Shown: one piece after another, positions 26,001 to 34,339 of the stretch
Position numbering within the stretch: position 1 is the stretch's first letter
Layout: each line of letters begins with the position of its first letter
Assembly (NCBI RefSeq): GCF_046530675.1
Contig: NZ_CP172558.1
Location: forward strand, 2,790,001 to 2,854,000
DNA length: 64,000 nt
DNA from: Chitinibacter sp046530675
GTDB lineage: Bacteria > Pseudomonadota > Gammaproteobacteria > Burkholderiales > Chitinibacteraceae
Direction: 5' to 3'
Position numbers and translations under genes: made by a program
Notes under the pieces: model-generated
Seen by the model: the letters and a program-made list of their open reading frames with translations, nothing else
The model's database searches: none
Told to the model about the DNA's origin: nothing

Positions 26001-26146
26001 CGATATATAATAAATATCTAATATATCAACCGTTTATCTGTTTACACAAACCGCCCCGCCGCCTATCAAGCACATCACTTGCCGCTTGTAAGGTAAAACC
26101 TTAGGATGGGCGAAAAATCAGAAAATACACGAAGAGGATGAGCAAA
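26001..26146 (+). promoter_or_regulatory. Leader and promoter region of the minor pilin operon
   Basis: An AT-rich start (26000-26040) and a short palindrome TAAGGTAAAACCTTA near 26090-26104. AAGCAC-N5-TTGC at ~26070-26085 resembles a sigma-54 -24/-12 site but lacks the key GG, so I rate that weak. The start codon at 26147 is set by GAGG about ten bases upstream. Confidence 0.35.
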
Positions 26147-26581
26147 ATGAAACAGACTCAACAAGGTTTTACCCTGATCGAATTGATGATCGTCGTTGCC
26201 ATCATCGGGATTTTGGCGGCGATTGCGCTGCCGTCTTATAACCAATATGTCAAGAAAAGTCGTCGTACTGACGCAACCGTTGCTATTTCAAAAATCCAGC
26301 AAGCACAGGAAAAATGGCGTGCTAATAACACCAGCTATGGTTCATTAACAAATTTAGGTATTTCCTCGGATACGGAAAATGGTTATTACACATTGTCTAT
26401 CACCGGTTTTAATGGCACTGCCTGTACTGGGTCAGTGACGGGCACCAGCTATTGCGTTGTTGCCACCGCAGTCTCTGGAAAAGCGCAAGCATCAGACACC
26501 GGATGCACAACCCTGTCGGTTGGCACACTTAACGGCAACACCACTTATCTGCCTAGCACAGGCAATTGCTGGAGCAAGTAA
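26147..26581 (+). CDS. pilE: Type IV pilin-like protein PilE
   Basis: A type IV pilin of the PilE (minor pilin or major subunit) type. The 144-residue prepilin has a short basic leader MKQTQQG, cleavage before F, and the hallmark FTLIELMIVVAIIGILAAIALPSYNQYVKKSRR with Glu at +5. The C-terminal disulfide-type cysteines are present (CTG...YCVV, GCTTL...NCWSK). ATG at 26138 sits directly against the ribosome site, so I start at 26147. Four more pilin-like genes follow without gaps. Confidence 0.92.
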   Translation: MKQTQQGFTLIELMIVVAIIGILAAIALPSYNQYVKKSRRTDATVAISKIQQAQEKWRANNTSYGSLTNLGISSDTENGYYTLSITGFNGTACTGSVTGTSYCVVATAVSGKAQASDTGCTTLSVGTLNGNTTYLPSTGNCWSK

Positions 26582-27178
26582 GTGACGGTATCCAAACAAA
26601 GTGGCCTTAGCCTGATAGAGCTAATGGTCACTATCGCAGTGCTTGCCATTTTGGCCACCGTTGCTGTTCCCAGCATGATTCAGTACATCAATCGCGCCAG
26701 ACTGGTCTCTGTGGCCGAAGAGTTGCAAAGGGACATTCAATTTGCCCGTAGCGAAACAATACGCAATAACAGACCAGTGCTGCTGACCGTCAAAACCGGC
26801 TCTCAGCAATGTTACGGGCTGACCGCAAAAACCAGCGCTTGCAACTGTACGCTCACCAACGCAGCCACAAACAATTATTGCGAGCTAAAGCGGCAGGACA
26901 TCTCAAGCCAGATCACATTATCGAAGGGCGTCGATGTCGCGCTAAGCCTGGGCGGCACCACAGGTACCAGCGGCAATTTTAGCAGTGTGGGCTTCGACCC
27001 GATCCGGAGTATTCCTTTCGATACCAGCACTTCAGCCGTATTAAGCAATGACCAGACATTGCAGCTGGAAAACGCATCGGGCAAACAACTGCATCTGGTT
27101 CTATCAGTTACTGGTCGCGCAACTCTTTGCTCACCGAGCGGCAGCACCTTTGCGGGCGGTTACCCAAATGGATGCTAA
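26582..27178 (+). CDS. fimT: Minor pseudopilin GspH/FimT
   Basis: A 198-residue pilin-like protein with leader MTVSKQSG, then LSLIELMVTIAVLAILATVAVPSM (Glu +5) and the FimT/GspH pattern EELQRDIQFARSETIRNNRPVLL. It has a cysteine-rich middle (CYGLTAKTSACNC...YC) and CSPSG...GC at the end. It starts with GTG directly after the pilE stop. FimT/FimU proteins prime pilus assembly, and some bind DNA during uptake; which role applies is not known. Confidence 0.88.
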   Translation: MTVSKQSGLSLIELMVTIAVLAILATVAVPSMIQYINRARLVSVAEELQRDIQFARSETIRNNRPVLLTVKTGSQQCYGLTAKTSACNCTLTNAATNNYCELKRQDISSQITLSKGVDVALSLGGTTGTSGNFSSVGFDPIRSIPFDTSTSAVLSNDQTLQLENASGKQLHLVLSVTGRATLCSPSGSTFAGGYPNGC

Positions 27179-27182
27179 AGCG

Positions 27183-28115
27183 ATGCACAATAAAAAAATA
27201 TCCGGCTTTACATTGATTGAGCTGATGATTTCAATGGTCATCGGCTTACTATTGCTAAGCGCTGCATTCAGCTTCTTTCTGAGCAATATGAGCTCCGTTC
27301 GCGACCTGATGGTGTACAGCAAAGTGCAGCAGGAATTGCGCATGGTGTCCGACCTGATCCAAAGGGAATTGCGACGTGCCGGTTATGCGGGCAATGGCAA
27401 CAGTGCGGTGGGGACTTTATTGCTCAAGCGCCAGCAAACAGCAACTACGCACTTCGATTGCGTACTGTATTACTACAACACACCAAGCAATACTGCCAGC
27501 ACCAACAGCTTCGGTTTCTTACTGGATAACAAAGGCACTTTGTGGATGAAAACCGCAGGGGCTACGTTCAATACCAGTAATGATAAAACCTGTCCAAGCA
27601 ACGTCAGCACCAGCAACACGACTAATGGCACCTGGCGGCCACTGACTTCCAGCCCATCATCGAGCACGGCCACTGACGGGATTGTTAAAATTACGAGTTT
27701 CGATATTGCGATGAAACCGCCCAATACAACCGGTTCAATCAGTATGTCGGCGGCAAATAGTGGCAATATCATAACTAGGCCAAGCAGCGGTAGTGGCAGC
27801 AACTCGTTTATTACGGATGGCTTCAAGGAAGGTGATCTGGTCAGCCTGTATGGTTTTGCATCGGCCAATAATTTTGTCCAGGCCAAAATCAAAACCATCA
27901 CCGATACCACCATGACGCTCGAGCAGGTCAGCAGTACCGGTGTTGCCACCGTGTTGACCAATGATGCAATGGCAGGATCCCGAACAATTGAACGGCAAGG
28001 TAACTCGCTGGAAATCACGTTTAGCGGCAGCAGCCCGAAAGATACCAATGTCAACAATACCTATACGGTCGTCGTCGATTTAACCAACATTCAGGCAATC
28101 GATGCTGCCTTCTAG
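27183..28115 (+). CDS. pilW: Minor pilin PilW
   Basis: A ~310-residue PilW-family protein. The prepilin leader is MHNKKISG, then FTLIELMISMVIGLLLLSAAFSFFLSN with Glu +5. The PilW pattern VQQELRMVSDLIQRELRRAGYAGN follows, and the rest is a Ser/Thr/Asn-rich extracellular domain. ATG at 27183 or at 27168 (MDAKAMHNKK) are both possible; either overlaps or abuts the fimT stop. Confidence 0.86.
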   Translation: MHNKKISGFTLIELMISMVIGLLLLSAAFSFFLSNMSSVRDLMVYSKVQQELRMVSDLIQRELRRAGYAGNGNSAVGTLLLKRQQTATTHFDCVLYYYNTPSNTASTNSFGFLLDNKGTLWMKTAGATFNTSNDKTCPSNVSTSNTTNGTWRPLTSSPSSSTATDGIVKITSFDIAMKPPNTTGSISMSAANSGNIITRPSSGSGSNSFITDGFKEGDLVSLYGFASANNFVQAKIKTITDTTMTLEQVSSTGVATVLTNDAMAGSRTIERQGNSLEITFSGSSPKDTNVNNTYTVVVDLTNIQAIDAAF

Positions 28116-28125
28116 CCTCAAAAAA

Positions 28126-29505
28126 ATGAAATTAGCCATGTTTATCATTACACCCCGTCAGCGCGGTATTGCCACTCTGCTGGTCACGATTGTCATTCTG
28201 ATGATCGCCACCATCATGATGGTATTCAGCAACCGCTCGGCTCTGCTCGAACAAAAAACGGCAACCAACCAGCTAAAACGCGCAATGGCATTCGATGCGG
28301 CACAGTCCGGACTGGATTTGTTTGTTGCCAAATTGTTGGATGCCAATTCAGGGGTGCCTGCCGCCTATATGACAGGTACTGCAGGAGCTTACACCGGAGT
28401 AAACACGGCTTACGGCAACGCAACTTCAGTGTTAAATAGCAAAGGCTATCTGAACAGCAGTAGCAGTGGCACTTATCATGAATTCACCAACTCCCTGTTA
28501 TCGGCCAATGCCAGCGGCCAGAATTTTTCCGGTGTCACACTTACTGCGCCAACAGGCTCAAACCAGTTGCTCAGCTACTCAATTTATCTGGTCGATCTCG
28601 GTGGTGGCCGGGTACGCGTATTCAGCCGCGGCTGCGCCGATGAAGTTTGTCCCGCAAGTTCTAGCGCATTTGCCGAGGCTGTGGTCAGCGTTGACGTCAA
28701 TGTCAATGGGCAATCTCGCTGTGCAGTTGAAGTCAATCAGACAGTCACCATGGTGAACAATTCCTCGGTCAACGGCTTTGCCCCATCCGGTAAATGCGGG
28801 GTTGCGATGGGTGATGCAAATGTCGTTGATGGCGGAGGTAATGGCGGAGCAGGTAAACCCACGCCGCCAAATTATGATTTGCAAAGCTGCGACAGCAATG
28901 CGACCAATTGCCCATATCCCGGTGGTGTTGGCGCACAAACCCCACAGCAAAATGGCGTCAAGGTAAACGGGGTCAATACGGCAACCGATTCATATTTCAC
29001 CAATTACTTCGGTAATAATCCTGCAGCAATACAGGGAGACAGCAGTACCCGTACATTTTCCGGGAATGCAACCGGAACCAACCTTTGCGCGGAAATCGCC
29101 GCTGCCACTGCCAGTAGCCAGCGTGTACTCTGGATTACCGGGAACTTAACATTGTCCTTATCTGATAATGGCGGATGGGGGGCAGGTAGTTGTCCACAAA
29201 ACTTTTATCGAGGCCCCGGATGGCAAGAATCAAGCACCAACAATCCAGTTACCGTCATTGTTGGTGGCGATTTGAATGTCTCTACGGGTATGGGAGCACT
29301 CCAGCTTTACGGCTTGTTTTTTGTCCGTGGTAACGCCAATCTCTATGGCTCAATCACTCTTGCCGGCATGTTTGCCACTGAAGGCAATTTACGCAATGAA
29401 GTTTCATTGAACGTTGAGTCCAATCAATCTTGGATCAATCAGTTTAAATTCCCGCCAGTATCCAGTTCGGGCGGCAAACTCACCCAGACCTGGAGGGACT
29501 TCTGA
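28126..29505 (+). CDS. pilX: PilX-like minor pilin, unusually long
   Basis: The N-terminus is PilX-like: PRQRGIATLLVTIVILMIATIMMVFSNRS, with no Glu +5, as in many PilX proteins. The ~460 residues are more than twice the usual PilX length of about 170-200. The extra part is Asn/Ser/Gly-rich and ends in a beta-strand-rich segment (VTVIVGGDLNVSTGMG, LYGLFFVRGNANLYGSITLAGMFATEGNL). That recalls the PilX/PulX-like proteins of Gram-negatives that carry a polymer-forming domain. Starts at 28102 or 28138 are also possible. pilV overlaps its stop. Confidence 0.75.
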   Translation: MKLAMFIITPRQRGIATLLVTIVILMIATIMMVFSNRSALLEQKTATNQLKRAMAFDAAQSGLDLFVAKLLDANSGVPAAYMTGTAGAYTGVNTAYGNATSVLNSKGYLNSSSSGTYHEFTNSLLSANASGQNFSGVTLTAPTGSNQLLSYSIYLVDLGGGRVRVFSRGCADEVCPASSSAFAEAVVSVDVNVNGQSRCAVEVNQTVTMVNNSSVNGFAPSGKCGVAMGDANVVDGGGNGGAGKPTPPNYDLQSCDSNATNCPYPGGVGAQTPQQNGVKVNGVNTATDSYFTNYFGNNPAAIQGDSSTRTFSGNATGTNLCAEIAAATASSQRVLWITGNLTLSLSDNGGWGAGSCPQNFYRGPGWQESSTNNPVTVIVGGDLNVSTGMGALQLYGLFFVRGNANLYGSITLAGMFATEGNLRNEVSLNVESNQSWINQFKFPPVSSSGGKLTQTWRDF

Positions 29506-29963
29506 TGTTGCGTCACTCCAATAAAAATAAATTTGCGGGCTTTTCAATTGTCGAGGTTATGATTGCCCTGATCGTTTTAAGTGGCGGCATACTGGCGCTC
29601 TCCAAATTTCAGGGTCAATTGTTCCAGTCAGCAGCACTCTCGGCAGAACGAGCCCAAGCGCAAAGTCTGGCGCAACGGGTCATCGACTATTACCGCTCGC
29701 TAAATCAAACCACTTTGAGCAGCCTGGCTACGACGTGTTCAAGCAGTTGCAATGGTTCACTGCTCTCGCCATCGACCGGCACGGCTACAGCGACCCAAAT
29801 TGGCGCAGCAAGCTATACGACAACATGGCAAATCACCTCATCAACGACCAGCAGCAATACCGGTACCCAGAAGTTCATTTACCGGGTCGATGCCACAGTC
29901 AGCTGGAATAACGCCCAAGGTTCACAGACTCATCAGGCCTATGTATTGATCCTCCCCAACTAA
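29505..29963 (+). CDS. pilV: Minor pilin PilV
   Basis: A 152-residue PilV-family protein with leader MLRHSNKNKFAG and FSIVEVMIALIVLSGGILALSKFQGQLFQSA (Glu +5). The PilV pattern AQSLAQRVIDYYRSL follows. A Ser/Thr-rich domain with a CSSSC pair makes up the rest. Its ATG overlaps the pilX TGA. pilE-fimT-pilW-pilX-pilV forms one operon; the usual partner pilY1 is absent. Confidence 0.87.
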   Translation: MLRHSNKNKFAGFSIVEVMIALIVLSGGILALSKFQGQLFQSAALSAERAQAQSLAQRVIDYYRSLNQTTLSSLATTCSSSCNGSLLSPSTGTATATQIGAASYTTTWQITSSTTSSNTGTQKFIYRVDATVSWNNAQGSQTHQAYVLILPN

Positions 29964-30101
29964 GCAAGCAAGCGGAAAAATCCGCAACAAAAATCCATAT
30001 CTTTGCCGCCAATACACGGTAAACTATGCGGAAATTCACCCAAGCCACTAATCCGGATAGGATCAGTGGCAGTTTTTTTTCAGCGTCAAGAAGGACTCAC
30101 C

Positions 30102-32366
30102 ATGCGCTTTTACTTCCCCCTCGTCATCATTGACGAAGACTTCCGCTCGGAAAATACCAGCGGTTCCGGTATCCGTGAATTGGCGGCGGCGATTGAGGCC
30201 GAGGGTACGGATGTGGTGGGCTACACCAGCTACGGTGACCTGACTTCATTTGCCCAGCAGCAAAGCCGGGCGTGTGGTTTTATCCTGTCGATTGACGACG
30301 AAGAATTTGGCGGTGGCTCGGCTGAAGAAACCAAAGACGCGCTGGAACACTTGCGTCATTTCGTCGCCGAAATCCGCCGCCGCAACCCGGATATTCCAAT
30401 CTATCTGTATGGTGAAACCCGCACCGCGCGTCATATACCCAATGACGTATTGCGTGAGCTGCACGGTTTTATTCACATGCACGAAGATACCCCCGAGTTT
30501 GTTGCTCGACACATTATTCGCGAAGCCAAATCCTACCTCGATAGCCTCGCGCCACCGTTCTTCCGCGCGCTGACCAATTATGCACAAGATGGCTCGTACT
30601 CATGGCACTGCCCGGGGCACTCCGGTGGCGTGGCGTTTTTGAAATCACCTGTGGGTCAGATGTTCCACCAGTTTTTTGGCGAAAACATGCTGCGTGCCGA
30701 CGTCTGTAACGCGGTAGAAGAACTCGGCCAGTTGCTCGATCACACCGGCCCGGTGGCAGCGTCTGAGCGCAATGCCGCGCGTATTTTTAATGCCGATCAT
30801 TTGTATTTCGTCACCAACGGCACGTCTACATCGAACAAAATCGTTTGGAACTCGACCGTAGCGCCGGGCGACATCGTCGTCGTCGATCGCAACTGCCACA
30901 AATCAATTTTGCACGCGATCATGATGACCGGCGCAGTACCAATTTTCCTGATGCCAACGCGCAATCACTACGGCATTATCGGCCCGATTCCGCGCTCTGA
31001 ATTCGAGCCGGAATCAATCCGCCAGAAAATGTTGGCCAATCCGTTCTGCCGCGAAAAGCTGGCCGAAAATCCGGACATCAAGCCACGTGTGTTGACGATT
31101 ACGCAATCAACTTACGATGGTGTGCTGTACAACGTCGAAGAAATTAAAGGCCTCTTGGATGGTGTGATTGAAACGCTGCACTTTGACGAAGCCTGGTTGC
31201 CGCACGCGGCATTCCACGACTTCTACGGCGACTACCACGCGATTGGCGAAGACCGCCCACGTTGTAAAGACTCAATGATTTTCTCGACGCAATCGACGCA
31301 TAAATTGCTCGCCGGTATTTCGCAGGCGTCGCAAATTCTCGTGCAAGATGCGACCGACAACAAGCTCGACCGCGATATTTTCAACGAAGCCTATCTGATG
31401 CACACGTCAACCAGCCCGCAGTACGCGATTATTGCGTCGTGTGACGTGGCCGCGGCGATGATGGAAGCGCCGGGCGGTACGGCACTGGTGGAAGAATCAC
31501 TCGCCGAAGCGCTCGAGTTCCGCCGCGCGATGCGCAAAGTGGATGAAGAATACGGCAGCGACTGGTGGTTCAAGGTGTGGGGACCAGATGATTTGACCGA
31601 TGAAGGTCTGGATCATCGTGATGCGTGGATGCTCAAAGCCGGTGAAAACTGGCATGGCTTTGGCGATATTGCCGAAGGCTTTAACCTGCTCGATCCGATC
31701 AAGGCGACGATTTTAACGCCGGGGCTGAACGTCGATGGCGACTTCACCGATCAGGGTATTCCAGCGGCGATTGTCGCGAAGTATCTGGCTGAACACGGTG
31801 TTGTGATCGAAAAAACTGGCCTGTACTCGTTCTTTATCATGTTCACGATCGGCATTACCAAAGGCCGCTGGAACACAATGGTCACGGCGCTGCAGCAGTT
31901 TAAAGACGACTACGACAAAAATGCACCGCTCTGGCGCGTATTGCCGGAATTCATCGTGCAATTCCCGCAATACGAGCGCATCGGCTTGCGCGATTTGTGC
32001 CAGCAGATCCACGGCATTTATCGCGAAAACAATGTGGCCAAACTGACGACCGAAATGTATTTGTCAGGCATCGTACCGGCGATGAAGCCGTCAAAAGCGT
32101 TCGCCAAGATGGCGCACAAGGAAATCGAACGCGTCGCGCTCGACGAACTCGAAGGCCGCATTACCGCCGTGATGTTGACCCCTTACCCACCTGGCATTCC
32201 GCTGTTGGTACCGGGCGAAGTGTTTAACAAAACCATCGTTGACTACCTGAAATTTGTTCGCGCGTTTAACGGCAAATTCCCGGGCTTTGAGACGTATACA
32301 CATGGTCTGGTGGCCGAGAAAACCGACACCGGCACGCGATATTTTGTCGATTGCGTCAAGGTTTAA
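30102..32366 (+). CDS. Arginine/lysine/ornithine decarboxylase (biodegradative type)
   Basis: A PLP enzyme that converts a basic amino acid to its diamine with CO2 release and proton use. The 754-residue product matches the AdiA/CadA/SpeF fold: an N-terminal wing with a receiver-like domain, then the PLP fold with WHCPGHSGGVAFLKSPVG and STQSTHKLLAGISQAS (PLP lysine near residue 401), and a C-terminal YPPGIPLLVPGE. AAGGA precedes ATG 30102. Specificity among lysine, ornithine and arginine cannot be settled from sequence; the N-terminus is of the type common in Burkholderiales/Neisseriales. No antiporter gene is next to it. Confidence 0.9.
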   Translation: MRFYFPLVIIDEDFRSENTSGSGIRELAAAIEAEGTDVVGYTSYGDLTSFAQQQSRACGFILSIDDEEFGGGSAEETKDALEHLRHFVAEIRRRNPDIPIYLYGETRTARHIPNDVLRELHGFIHMHEDTPEFVARHIIREAKSYLDSLAPPFFRALTNYAQDGSYSWHCPGHSGGVAFLKSPVGQMFHQFFGENMLRADVCNAVEELGQLLDHTGPVAASERNAARIFNADHLYFVTNGTSTSNKIVWNSTVAPGDIVVVDRNCHKSILHAIMMTGAVPIFLMPTRNHYGIIGPIPRSEFEPESIRQKMLANPFCREKLAENPDIKPRVLTITQSTYDGVLYNVEEIKGLLDGVIETLHFDEAWLPHAAFHDFYGDYHAIGEDRPRCKDSMIFSTQSTHKLLAGISQASQILVQDATDNKLDRDIFNEAYLMHTSTSPQYAIIASCDVAAAMMEAPGGTALVEESLAEALEFRRAMRKVDEEYGSDWWFKVWGPDDLTDEGLDHRDAWMLKAGENWHGFGDIAEGFNLLDPIKATILTPGLNVDGDFTDQGIPAAIVAKYLAEHGVVIEKTGLYSFFIMFTIGITKGRWNTMVTALQQFKDDYDKNAPLWRVLPEFIVQFPQYERIGLRDLCQQIHGIYRENNVAKLTTEMYLSGIVPAMKPSKAFAKMAHKEIERVALDELEGRITAVMLTPYPPGIPLLVPGEVFNKTIVDYLKFVRAFNGKFPGFETYTHGLVAEKTDTGTRYFVDCVKV

Positions 32367-32382
32367 ACCGTCATTAATCGCC

Positions 32383-32409
32383 AAGCCCCGCACTCGCGGG
32401 GCTTTTTTT
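32383..32409 (+). terminator. Rho-independent terminator after the decarboxylase gene
   Basis: A 9-bp GC-rich stem (AAGCCCCGC/GCGGGGCTT) with a 4-base loop and a T run on the plus strand. It cleanly separates the decarboxylase gene from the hydrogenase island. Confidence 0.93.
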
Positions 32410-32536
32410 CGCCTGCAATCTCCCGAGCAAAATTGACGCGTCAAAGTCTGATTTAACGCAATAAAGTCGCAAATCACTTTCACAAGCAGGCAAAAACCCA
32501 TCCATAGTGTTTGGATATTTATCCCGAAATATCCTT

Positions 32537-32893
32537 ATGCACGAAGCCGCTTTAGCCCAGCAGGTTTTGCAGATTACCGAACAGCACGCACAGCAACTGG
32601 TGCGTGTCGATTTGATTCGCTTGCGAATTGGTGAGCTGGCCAGCATCGATTGCGATGCTTTGCGTTTTGCCCTTGAGTGCGCGCTGTCGCAAGCAGGATC
32701 AACCGCCCGGCTGGAAATCGAAACCGAAGCAGCCATGGGTCGCTGCAATCAATGCCATACCGAATATGCAATGCAAACGCTGTACGACCCCTGCCCCGCG
32801 TGTGGCAGCTTTCGCCATACGATGATCGCCGGTACCAGCATGGTCGTCGCAGCGATTGAAGGTTTGCAAAACAGCTCGCCGATCCCGGAGTAA
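32537..32893 (+). CDS. hypA: Hydrogenase nickel incorporation protein HypA
   Basis: HypA is the metallochaperone that passes nickel to the hydrogenase large subunit with HypB. The 118-residue product starts with the nickel-binding MHE (H2, E3) and has the zinc site C70-x2-C73 and C86-x2-C89 (CNQC...CPAC). I start at MHEAAL; the frame extends ten codons further upstream. It is the first gene of the maturation set. Confidence 0.95.
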   Translation: MHEAALAQQVLQITEQHAQQLVRVDLIRLRIGELASIDCDALRFALECALSQAGSTARLEIETEAAMGRCNQCHTEYAMQTLYDPCPACGSFRHTMIAGTSMVVAAIEGLQNSSPIPE

Positions 32894-32896
32894 ACG

Positions 32897-33454
32897 ATGA
32901 AATTTTCCCGCCTGATTCCATTCTGCTTTCCCGCGCTTGCCTACGCTCACCCGCAAGGCCATGCGTTTGGTCTATTAAGCGGTTTTGCCCATCCTTGGCT
33001 GGGTACAGATCATTGGCTAGCGATGCTGGCGGTGGGGATGCTGGCGGCCAGCCAGTCGGGTATCAAACTGCAAACTGGCTTGATTGCAACATTTTTGGCT
33101 AGTTTGGTCATAGGGGTATATAGCCCTATCTCAATAATACCGTTATCTTCAATCGAATACTTGATAGCAGTATCTGTTGGCGTTTTAGGCATAGCCCTCG
33201 CATCTTGCCGCCACTTGCCGCCCATTTCGCTTATCGCATTAATTGGCGTGTCCGGGCTGCTGCACGGCACGGCGCATGGCGTGGAAATTTCGGCCAATAG
33301 CACAATGTCGTCATTTATCATCGGTATGGTATTAGCATCGGCATTACTGCATCTGGGCGGATTTGGCCTGCTTAAATCCAGCCTGCCCAAAATCCGCATC
33401 ATCAGCGCCAGCGTGCTCGCCGCCAGCAGCGCCATTTTGTTGTGGGGGCTCTGA
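32897..33454 (+). CDS. hupE: HupE/UreJ family membrane protein
   Basis: A 185-residue membrane protein; relatives import nickel for hydrogenase or urease. It has an N-terminal signal-like segment ending AYA, then the family signature HPQGHAFGLLSGFAHPWLGTDHWLAMLAVGMLAAS (His-rich metal site), and about six hydrophobic segments. GLLHGTAHGVEI is the second conserved motif. Position between hypA and hypB fits nickel supply. Around 33115-33161 the codons shift to ATA, GTA and TCT, coinciding with a near-match of the GGTAT-N37-ATACC element. Confidence 0.9.
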   Translation: MKFSRLIPFCFPALAYAHPQGHAFGLLSGFAHPWLGTDHWLAMLAVGMLAASQSGIKLQTGLIATFLASLVIGVYSPISIIPLSSIEYLIAVSVGVLGIALASCRHLPPISLIALIGVSGLLHGTAHGVEISANSTMSSFIIGMVLASALLHLGGFGLLKSSLPKIRIISASVLAASSAILLWGL

Positions 33455-33455
33455 T

Positions 33456-34325
33456 ATGTGTACGACTTGCGGCTGCGGTGGCTTCAATACCCATGGACAT
33501 TCAATCGTCGGACTGCGTAGACCGGCCTCCAAATCCAGCGCTAAATCCATTACTCAATCCATCACTCAACCTCTTTCCCAGCCCGTTACCCAGCCCGTTA
33601 CCCAGCCAGCCCAACCCCGGAAATCGGCCATCATTGACGTCGAAACCGCCATTCTGGCGGCCAATAACAGCGAAGCGAATGCATTGCGGCAACAATTTAT
33701 TGCCGCAAAAACGCTGGTTCTCAATCTGGTATCCAGCCCCGGATCGGGCAAAACCAGCCTGCTCGTTGCGACCATAGCGGCTTTAAAGCAGCAGATCCCG
33801 CTGGCAGTGATCGAAGGCGATCAGCAAACCAGCCTAGACGCCGAACGAATCGCAGCAAGCGGCGCACCAGCGATCCAGATCAATACCGGCAAAGGCTGTC
33901 ATCTGGACGCACGGATGATACGCGAAGCACTGGATAAATTGCCGCTGCCGCAGCAGGGGCTGCTGCTGATCGAAAACGTCGGCAATCTGGTCTGCCCTGC
34001 AGCCTTTGATCTGGGCGAAGCGGCCAAAGTGGCCGTTTTATCGGTGACCGAAGGCGAAGACAAACCACTCAAATACCCCGATATGTTTCAGGCTGCGCGG
34101 CTGATGCTGCTCAATAAATGCGATCTGCTTCCGCATCTGGACTTTGATCTGGCCAAAGCCATCGACTACGCCAGGTGCGTTAATCCTGACATCGAAATCA
34201 TTCAAGTTTCGGCCAAAACCGGTGTCGGCATTGATCAATGGCTGGCGTGGATAGCCCGCGAACAGCAAGCAATCAATCGCCAAGCGGCAAAGCCACGCTA
34301 TCGCACCATTCCAACAACGGCTTAA
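33456..34325 (+). CDS. hypB: Hydrogenase nickel incorporation GTPase HypB
   Basis: HypB is the GTPase that drives nickel insertion. The 289-residue product has the high-affinity N-terminal metal motif MCTTCGCGG (C2, C5, C7), a linker, and the SIMIBI GTPase with SPGSGKT at 94-100, the metal site in GKGCHLDARM, ENVGNLVCPA, and NKCD. The linker (residues ~31-55) is made of TQS/TQP/SQP repeats rather than the His-rich stretch of many HypB proteins. The DNA here has tandem CAGCCCGTTACC copies (33578-33601). I start at ATG 33456, one base after the hupE stop. Confidence 0.94.
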   Translation: MCTTCGCGGFNTHGHSIVGLRRPASKSSAKSITQSITQPLSQPVTQPVTQPAQPRKSAIIDVETAILAANNSEANALRQQFIAAKTLVLNLVSSPGSGKTSLLVATIAALKQQIPLAVIEGDQQTSLDAERIAASGAPAIQINTGKGCHLDARMIREALDKLPLPQQGLLLIENVGNLVCPAAFDLGEAAKVAVLSVTEGEDKPLKYPDMFQAARLMLLNKCDLLPHLDFDLAKAIDYARCVNPDIEIIQVSAKTGVGIDQWLAWIAREQQAINRQAAKPRYRTIPTTA

Positions 34326-34339
34326 GAGAGACCAGTTTA

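Noticed and set aside
26066..26086. A sigma-54 promoter for the pilin operon
   Set aside because: AAGCAC-N5-TTGC lacks the near-invariant GG of the -24 element; kept only as a weak note.
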